Shown here: piece after piece, positions 1 to 3,939 of the stretch
Position numbering within the stretch: position 1 is the first letter of the stretch
Layout of the letters: every line of letters starts with the position of its first letter
Program-made: the position numbers and the translations under genes
Notes under the pieces: model-generated
Seen by the model: only the letters and a program-made list of their open reading frames with translations
What the model was told of the DNA's origin: nothing
Databases searched by the model: none
Assembly (NCBI GenBank): GCA_007131845.1
Contig: SLPT01000353.1
Span: forward strand, 1 to 5,297
Length of the DNA: 5,297 bases
Reading direction: 5' to 3'
Source: Desulfobacteraceae bacterium
GTDB taxonomy: Bacteria; Desulfobacterota; Desulfobacteria; Desulfobacterales; Desulfosalsimonadaceae

Positions 1-75
1 ACTGTGGTTTTCGGGGTGGCCGCGCAGCAGCGGGAAAAGATGTGCTGCACGGTCCGGCATCGGTTGGGCCAATAA
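1..75 (+). CDS. Possible C-terminal tail of an upstream gene (partial)
   Basis: Frame 1 is open from the window edge to a TAA at 73-75 and would encode 24 residues, ending in RHRLGQ. Third codon positions are mostly G or C (about 19 of 24), like the confirmed genes here, which is the only support. The stretch is too short to identify a family. The opposite strand is also open: an ATG read leftwards from position 60 would give a protein starting MPDRAAHLFPLLRG, with no obvious ribosome binding site. I therefore cannot fix the strand with confidence. Flanking sequence would settle it. Confidence 0.2.
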   Translation, partial: TVVFGVAAQQREKMCCTVRHRLGQ

Positions 76-100
76 GATATTGCATGTTATCGGAATGTGT

Positions 101-143
101 GCGGGGTGTCAAACGTTTGCAATGCCGAAAATGACGCCCACGC
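101..143 (+). terminator. Bulged hairpin, possible terminator of the upstream gene
   Basis: GCGGGGTGTC (101-110) can pair with GACGCCCACGC (133-143) over ten base pairs, with one G-T wobble and a bulged A at 140. The loop is 22 nt and itself begins with the small palindrome CAAACGTTTG (110-119). It lies 25 bases after the candidate upstream stop codon, which suits a transcription end. No clean U-tract follows (the next bases are AAAAGCCGGTTTTA), so rho-independent termination is doubtful and the stem could instead be incidental. Confidence 0.22.
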
Positions 144-153
144 AAAAGCCGGT

Positions 154-227
154 TTTATCCGTGTGATCTGTGGGTATAATTATATGCGAAAAAGCGAAAA
201 TCACAACCCACGGATCACACAGATAAA
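154..227. repeat. 22-bp inverted repeat made of CAC(A/G)GAT heptamers
   Basis: The arms are 154-175 and 206-227. They are complementary at 20 of 22 positions and enclose a 30-nt AT-rich loop. Each arm holds two copies of a heptamer: reading the right arm, CACGGAT at 209-215 and CACAGAT at 218-224. A third copy sits just outside the arm at 228-234. The left arm carries the same units inverted (157-163 and 166-172). Five copies at 9-10 base spacing suggest either an operator array upstream of the activator gene or a dispersed intergenic repeat. Similar ATCCGTGTGATCTGTG strings are, from memory, widespread in intergenic DNA of environmental bacteria, which favours the repeat reading. Confidence 0.6.
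175..180 (+). promoter_or_regulatory. TATAAT box, candidate -10 of an activator promoter
   Basis: A perfect TATAAT lies at the junction between the left arm and the loop of the inverted repeat at 154-227, about 230 bases before the activator start. No good TTGACA-like -35 is visible at 16-18 bases upstream (the region there reads GTTTTAT), and there is no extended -10 TG. If it is real, the flanking heptamer repeats would overlap the promoter and could act as an operator. AT-rich loops often produce such hexamers by chance, so confidence is low. Confidence 0.25.
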
Positions 228-242
228 CACAGATCGTTTGCA

Positions 243-256
243 CGTTTTGCAAAACG
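243..256. promoter_or_regulatory. Perfect 14-bp palindrome CGTTTTGCAAAACG
   Basis: CGTTTTGCAAAACG is completely self-complementary and sits 155 bases upstream of the activator start codon in non-coding DNA. A related but shorter palindrome, CAAACGTTTG, lies at 110-119, and CGTTTGCA occurs at both 114-121 and 235-242. Perfect palindromes of this size are typical of dimeric regulator operators. No regulator can be named from the sequence. The motif does not resemble the GTGTAA sites downstream of the activator gene. Confidence 0.35.
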
Positions 257-410
257 GTCGGGTCCCGACATTATGCAAGTTCCCGAAGAGGGATTTTTTC
301 TTGAAATAACGGGTTTTTTGCGCGATACTGAAAGTAATCGGGTGTTTTACCTTCAGAGGATCGGGGGAGAATGCCGCTTTTTAACCATTTTATCATCTTT
401 CGGAAAATCC

Positions 411-2192
411 ATGTCCACAACGCCGGAATTGGAAGTGCTGAGCAAGGAATGTGAAACCCTTCGCCACGATAAGCACCTGCTGGAATCCATCATTGAAAGC
501 ATCGAGGACGGTTTTATAGAAACCGATCTGCGGGGGAACAATACCCGGTTCAACCGGGCGTTTTGCGATATCACCGGTTTCCCCCCGGAAGAGGCCGGCG
601 GCCTGTCCTACCGGAAATACATGGACGAGGAGACCGCAAGAAACGTTTTCCGCACCTTCAACCGGGTCTACAAGACCGGCATCCCCAACAAGGCCTTCGA
701 TTACAGGATTATCCGGAAGGATGGCGTTGCCAGGGATCTGGAAATCTCCATCACCCCCATAAAAGACGATTCCTCGCGCGTGACCGGATTTCGTTGCATC
801 ATGCGCGACGTGACGGCGAGGAAAGCGGCGGAAAAGGCCCTGGCGGACCAGCAGCGGCGCCTGGCCGCCATATTTCGCAGCGTGGATGACGCCATCGTTA
901 CGGTGGATACAAAGCTGCACGTGCTCGAGGCCAATGAGGCGGCCTTGAAAATATGCGGCATGCAGCCCGGGCAGGTCGACGGTTTTTTCTCCTGCCCCGG
1001 GGCGGGCGGCTGCAGCATGGCATGCCGGGATGTTCTCAAAGAAACCCTCTCCTGGAAAAAGCCCATCCGGGACTGGCAGGTAAAGTGCGGGCGGGAGCAA
1101 TCCCCCCTCCAGAAGGTGAGCCTTTCCTGCTCCCCCCTGGAGGACCGGCACGGTGCGTTTCTGGGAGCGGTTCTTGTTATCCGCGATATTACGCGGCTTT
1201 CGGACCTTGAGCGGGAGTTGGAGCAGCGACAGCAGTTTCACCATATCGTTGGAAAAAGCCGGCAGATGCAGGAAATATACCGCCTCGTCGAGGATGTCTC
1301 CGACTACGAGGCCACCGTTCTCGTCAACGGCGAGTCCGGCACCGGAAAGGAGCTCGTGGCGCGTGCCGTTCACTACAGCGGGAGCCGGCGCTTCAAACCC
1401 TTTGTAACCGTCAACTGTTCCGCCCTGGCGGAACCGCTATTGGAAAGCGAGCTTTTCGGACATGTCAAGGGCGCCTTTACCGGAGCCATCCGGGATCACG
1501 TGGGCCGTTTCCGGGCCGCTGACGGCGGGACCATTCTGCTCGATGAAATCGGGGATATCTCGCCCGTCATCCAGTTGAAGCTGCTCCGGGTGCTTCAGGA
1601 AAAGGAGATCGAGCGCGTGGGCGATCCCGCGCCCGTCAAGGTCGATGTCCGGGTAATCGCCTGCACTCATCAGAACCTGAAGGAGAAGGTGAGGCGGGGG
1701 GAATTCCGCGAAGATCTGTATTACCGCCTGAATGTCCTGGAGATCAGCATCCCGCCGCTCAGGGAACGCATCGATGATATCCCGCTGCTCATCGAGCATT
1801 TTATCGCGGCGTTCGAGAAAAAATTCGGGATGGAAATTGACGGCGTCAGTGCCGACGCTATGGATGCGCTGCTGAAATATCATTGGCCGGGTAATGTCCG
1901 GGAGCTGGAGCATGCCATCGAGCGGGCGGTGATCCTGAGCAGGGGCGGATCGGTTGCCATGGCGCATCTTCCCTCGCCCGTCACCGGCGCCCGGGCAGAC
2001 GACCGACAGGGCCGGGCCGCGCCTCCGGCCGAGGAATCCCGGATGATCCGGAAAACCCTTGCGGATACCGACTGGAACAAGGCGAAAACCGCACGGATTC
2101 TTGGTGTCAGCCGAAAAACCCTGTACCAGAAAATCAGGAAATATGACATTTCAATGTCCGGTTCCGGCCAGGGGGAGCCTGAAAATGTGTAA
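411..2192 (+). CDS. PAS-PAS sigma-54-dependent transcriptional activator (Fis-type HTH)
   Basis: This is a bacterial enhancer-binding protein of 593 residues that uses ATP hydrolysis to remodel sigma-54 RNA polymerase into the open complex. A short helical lead (about 5-25) precedes PAS 1 (about 23-136). PAS 2 (about 148-262) carries a cysteine cluster: C195, C201, C205, with C182, C226 and C240 nearby. The AAA+ core shows Walker A GESGTGKE (307-314), the sigma-54-contacting GAFTGA loop (354-359), Walker B with LLDE (D378, E379), the arginine-finger segment FREDLYYR (432-439) and sensor [10 protein letters not shown] (492-499). A Fis-family helix-turn-helix ends the protein (about 545-580, [16 protein letters not shown]). 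No phosphoacceptor receiver domain is present, so sensing is probably direct, through PAS. The ATG at 411 is chosen because the frame upstream (to an ATG at 273) gives a non-domain, F/L-rich stretch, although 411 has no clear Shine-Dalgarno. The adjacent target operon is inferred: a palindrome and a -24/-12 promoter follow immediately. Confidence 0.95.
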   Translation: MSTTPELEVLSKECETLRHDKHLLESIIESIEDGFIETDLRGNNTRFNRAFCDITGFPPEEAGGLSYRKYMDEETARNVFRTFNRVYKTGIPNKAFDYRIIRKDGVARDLEISITPIKDDSSRVTGFRCIMRDVTARKAAEKALADQQRRLAAIFRSVDDAIVTVDTKLHVLEANEAALKICGMQPGQVDGFFSCPGAGGCSMACRDVLKETLSWKKPIRDWQVKCGREQSPLQKVSLSCSPLEDRHGAFLGAVLVIRDITRLSDLERELEQRQQFHHIVGKSRQMQEIYRLVEDVSDYEATVLVNGESGTGKELVARAVHYSGSRRFKPFVTVNCSALAEPLLESELFGHVKGAFTGAIRDHVGRFRAADGGTILLDEIGDISPVIQLKLLRVLQEKEIERVGDPAPVKVDVRVIACTHQNLKEKVRRGEFREDLYYRLNVLEISIPPLRERIDDIPLLIEHFIAAFEKKFGMEIDGVSADAMDALLKYHWPGNVRELEHAIERAVILSRGGSVAMAHLPSPVTGARADDRQGRAAPPAEESRMIRKTLADTDWNKAKTARILGVSRKTLYQKIRKYDISMSGSGQGEPENV

Positions 2193-2226
2193 CCCATTAC
2201 ACTTATGTGAAGTAACATAAGTGTAA
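2187..2226. promoter_or_regulatory. Candidate upstream activating sequence with GTGTAA half-sites
   Basis: TTACACTTATGT (2197-2208) and ACATAAGTGTAA (2215-2226) form a perfect inverted repeat with 12-bp arms and a 6-bp spacer. A third GTGTAA at 2187-2192 includes the activator's TAA stop and is inverted relative to TTACAC at 2197-2202. GTGTAACC thus occurs twice as a direct repeat (2187-2194 and 2221-2228). The centre lies about 145 bases upstream of the -24 element at 2355, the usual range for enhancer sites bound by Fis-type HTH dimers of sigma-54 activators. As RNA it would be an AT-rich hairpin with no following U-tract, so a terminator role is less likely. Binding by the adjacent activator is inferred. 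Confidence 0.6.
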
Positions 2227-2354
2227 CCTCTATACAGGTGACTGCTCCCGGAACGGAAAATCCGCCGCATCCTATCTTTCTGTCTTTTTATTTTTATATT
2301 CAAATACAGTGTTTTATAGCTCACACCATTCTTCTTTCCTAACGTTTTGTGCAA

Positions 2355-2370
2355 TGGCACGTTTTTTGTA
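2355..2370 (+). promoter_or_regulatory. Near-consensus sigma-54 (-24/-12) promoter
   Basis: TGGCACGTTTTTTGTA matches the sigma-54 consensus TGGCACG-N4-TTGCA at every defined position except one: the -12 dinucleotide is GT rather than GC. GG at 2356-2357 and the -12 G at 2368 have the canonical 12-base offset, and the T-run before the -12 element is a favoured feature. Transcription would begin near 2380, leaving a leader of about 265 nt before the thiolase start. An AT-rich stretch at 2281-2320 between the enhancer-like palindrome and this promoter could ease DNA looping. No clear IHF consensus is visible there; the nearest match, TCAA at 2299-2302, lacks the TTR half. Confidence 0.65.
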
Positions 2371-2406
2371 TCTAATGTTTACCGTTATCATGTACTTTCG
2401 TATTCC

Positions 2407-2436
2407 GCCCGGCAAGCGATCCAGAACGTGCCGGGT
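2407..2436 (+). other. Leader hairpin CCCGGCA/TGCCGGG
   Basis: CCCGGCA (2408-2414) pairs perfectly with TGCCGGG (2429-2435) around a 14-nt loop, extended by a G-T wobble at 2407/2436. It lies just downstream of the expected start of the sigma-54 transcript, so it would form near the 5' end of the thiolase mRNA leader. The bases after it (CGTTTAATG) have no proper U-tract, so it is not a convincing terminator. It may stabilise the 5' end, or be part of the repeat-derived leader. Confidence 0.35.
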
Positions 2437-2444
2437 CGTTTAAT

Positions 2445-2494
2445 GAAGCCGTCAAGTTTGATGAACACGTAAAAAGTCGCGATCCGACGGCTTC
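2445..2494. repeat. Hairpin-forming inverted repeat GAAGCCGTC/GACGGCTTC
   Basis: GAAGCCGTC (2445-2453) and GACGGCTTC (2486-2494) are perfect inverted copies separated by 32 bases. A second, direct relationship overlaps them: CGTAAAAAG occurs at 2468-2476 and again at 2494-2502, each followed by a GC-rich segment ending in GATC. The structure lies in the untranslated leader of the thiolase gene and shares its right arm with the MITE-like element that begins at 2486. It is probably one module of a composite dispersed repeat. Confidence 0.6.
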
Positions 2495-2609
2495 GTAAAA
2501 AGCCCGGGATCAAGGCTTGTGCAATCCCGAATAATATAGCGTACCCGGCGCACATGAAATTCGTCAGGAATCGCGCATAACGCAGGTACTGGACCTTTGC
2601 GAAGCCGTC
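2486..2609. repeat. MITE/REP-like element with terminal inverted repeats
   Basis: A 124-bp non-coding unit is bounded by GACGGCTTCGTAAA (2486-2499) and, inverted, TTTGCGAAGCCGTC (2596-2609). The ends match at 13 of 14 positions. It holds an inner stem, CGGGAT (2505-2510) with ATCCCG (2524-2529), and no open reading frame of note. Small size, terminal inverted repeats and intergenic position fit a miniature inverted-repeat element or large REP-type repeat. I recall similar GAAGCCGTCA/TTTTTACG strings as recurrent in Desulfobacterales intergenic regions, but cannot confirm copy number here. It ends 26 bases before the thiolase ribosome binding site, so it forms part of the leader mRNA. No convincing target-site duplication is visible. 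Confidence 0.5.
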
Positions 2610-2634
2610 AAGTTTCGGGTGGAAGAAAAGGGAG

Positions 2635-2640
2635 AAGGAG
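2635..2640 (+). promoter_or_regulatory. Ribosome binding site of the thiolase gene
   Basis: AAGGAG lies four bases before the ATG at 2645, within a purine-rich run that contains a second GGAG at 2631-2634 (ten bases from the ATG). This fixes the start at 2645 over a TTG 48 bases upstream at 2597, which lies inside the repeat element and would add 16 residues unlike any thiolase N-terminus. Confidence 0.75.
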
Positions 2641-2644
2641 CCTT

Positions 2645-3823
2645 ATGAAACAAGTTGTTGTCACAGCAGCCGCCCGGACGCCCATCGGCCGGTTCGGCGG
2701 CGCATTCAAAAGCGTATCTGCACTGGATTTGACCATCCCTCTCATGCAGGCGCTGATCGAACGCGGAAAAATCGGGGACCCCGCCGTTATCGACGATGTC
2801 ATATGGGGCTGCAACTACCAGAAGACCTTCCGGGAAAATAACCTCGCCCGGGTGGCGGCTGTCAAGGCCGGTCTGCCGGTATCCGTGCCGGGCATCACCC
2901 TCCACCGCAACTGCACGTCGTCCCTGTCCGCACTGCAGATGGCGTACTACCAGATCCGGTGCGGGGAGGCCGACGCGATTCTGGCCGGCGGCACCGACTC
3001 CATGAGCAACGCCCAGTACACCATCGACAAGCTGCGATACGGTACCCGTATCGGGCATACCGAAATACGCGACTCCATGTGGGATTCCCTCACGGAGCTG
3101 GGCATCGGCCCGCCCATGGGAATCACGGCGGAAAACCTGGCCGAAAAGTATGGTATCAGCCGGGAGGCTCAGGATGAGCTGGCCCTGACCAGCCACCGGC
3201 GGTCCATCGCCGCTATCGACGAGGGGCGCTTTGCCGATGAAATCGTTCCCATCACCGTGCGGGAAAAGAAAAAGGAGCACGTGGTGGACACGGACGAGCA
3301 CCCGCGGCGGGACGTGGATATGGAAGGCCTTGCACGCCTCAAGCCCAGTTTCAGGGAAGACGGGACCGTCACCCCCGGAAACGCTTCCGGTATCAACGAC
3401 GGGGCGGCCGGGCTGATCCTGATGTCCGCGGACAAGGCGAAAGAACTGGGCGTTCCCGTGCTGGGCGAAATTACCGGTACGGCCACCACGGGCGTCGAGC
3501 CGGAAATCATGGGTATCGGCCCGGTGTCCGCCATCGGCCGGACGCTGGAAAAAGCCGCGCTGACCCTCGAAGATATCGAGCTCTTCGAGATCAACGAGGC
3601 GTTTGCCGCCCAGTACCTGGCATGTGAAAAAGCCCTGGGGCTGAACCGGGAGATCACCAATGTCAACGGCAGCGGCGTAAGCCTGGGACATCCCGTGGGC
3701 GCGACCGGGGCCCGGATTACCACGACCCTGCTCTACGAAATGGCCCGGCGGGATGTGAAAAAGGGCATCGCGTCCCTGTGCGCCGGCGGCGGCATGGGAT
3801 GCGCCCTGCTGGTGGAACGGTAA
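2645..3823 (+). CDS. Thiolase (acetyl-CoA C-acyltransferase family)
   Basis: This is a complete 392-residue cytoplasmic thiolase. It should cleave a 3-oxoacyl-CoA with CoA to give acetyl-CoA and a shortened acyl-CoA, or run the reverse condensation. The N-terminus VVVTAAARTPIGRFGGAF is the classic family opening. The nucleophilic cysteine is C90 in HRNCTSSLSAL. The other catalytic elements are NEAF (317-320, N317), GHP (H349) and the proton-donating cysteine C379 in CAGGGMG. These sit one residue beyond the Zoogloea biosynthetic thiolase numbering (C89, N316, H348, C378), so the enzyme should be active and of normal length. The nucleophile context is slightly unusual: CTSS, where most members have C-x-S-G. 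Degradative versus biosynthetic direction and chain length cannot be told from sequence alone. The downstream acyl-CoA dehydrogenase and upstream sigma-54 promoter suggest an inducible, beta-oxidation-type role. Confidence 0.95.
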   Translation: MKQVVVTAAARTPIGRFGGAFKSVSALDLTIPLMQALIERGKIGDPAVIDDVIWGCNYQKTFRENNLARVAAVKAGLPVSVPGITLHRNCTSSLSALQMAYYQIRCGEADAILAGGTDSMSNAQYTIDKLRYGTRIGHTEIRDSMWDSLTELGIGPPMGITAENLAEKYGISREAQDELALTSHRRSIAAIDEGRFADEIVPITVREKKKEHVVDTDEHPRRDVDMEGLARLKPSFREDGTVTPGNASGINDGAAGLILMSADKAKELGVPVLGEITGTATTGVEPEIMGIGPVSAIGRTLEKAALTLEDIELFEINEAFAAQYLACEKALGLNREITNVNGSGVSLGHPVGATGARITTTLLYEMARRDVKKGIASLCAGGGMGCALLVER

Positions 3824-3858
3824 ATAGTGACGCCCCTTGCAGCCGTGCGAAGAGATTG

Positions 3859-3877
3859 GCGAAAAGACGGTTTTCGT
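3859..3877 (+). other. Small AT-rich hairpin in the thiolase-dehydrogenase gap
   Basis: CGAAAA (3860-3865) pairs with TTTTCG (3871-3876) around a GACGG loop, with a flanking G-T wobble. It is the only evident structure in the 116-bp gap between the two metabolic genes. It is weak and has no U-tract, so it should not stop transcription, and the two genes can be co-transcribed. It could modestly affect mRNA processing. Confidence 0.25.
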
Positions 3878-3929
3878 TCAGGCACCCCGTAAGGTAATAA
3901 GTGCAGAACCTATATCCATAGCTGAAAAT

Positions 3930-3935
3930 AAGGTG
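3930..3935 (+). promoter_or_regulatory. Ribosome binding site of the acyl-CoA dehydrogenase gene
   Basis: AAGGTG ends four bases before the ATG at 3940. It is a moderate Shine-Dalgarno and the only purine-rich block near the start. It supports ATG 3940 as the initiation codon. Confidence 0.5.
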
Positions 3936-3939
3936 AAAA

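Noticed and set aside
17..31. Sigma-54 promoter TGGCCGCGCAGCAGC
   Set aside because: GG and GC have correct spacing but the -12 reads CAGC, not TTGC, and the stretch is GC-rich and probably coding.
65..84. Sigma-54 promoter upstream of the activator (TGGGCC ... TTGCA)
   Set aside because: The -12-like TTGCA is good, but the GG lies 14-15 bases upstream of GC instead of the required 12, so the spacing is wrong.
97..309. 70-residue + strand frame in the upstream intergenic region
   Set aside because: It reads through the inverted repeat and palindrome, has no convincing ribosome binding site and no coding-like residue pattern.
393..1373. Long open frame on the minus strand within the activator gene
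   Set aside because: It is the antisense of a gene with unmistakable PAS and AAA+ motifs; the reverse translation shows no recognisable domain and reflects GC-biased codon use.
2246..2296. Rho-independent terminator (CGGAAAATCCG followed by T-rich sequence)
   Set aside because: The stem is only four base pairs and the T-rich tract begins several bases later and is interrupted; too weak to call.
2517..2540. Sigma-70 promoter inside the repeat (TTGTGC ... AATAATATAG)
   Set aside because: No -10 hexamer falls at 16-18 bases from TTGTGC; the AT-rich block is too close.
2564..3691. Long open frame on the minus strand across the thiolase
   Set aside because: It lies opposite a full-length thiolase with all catalytic residues; the antisense product has no family features and runs into the repeat element.
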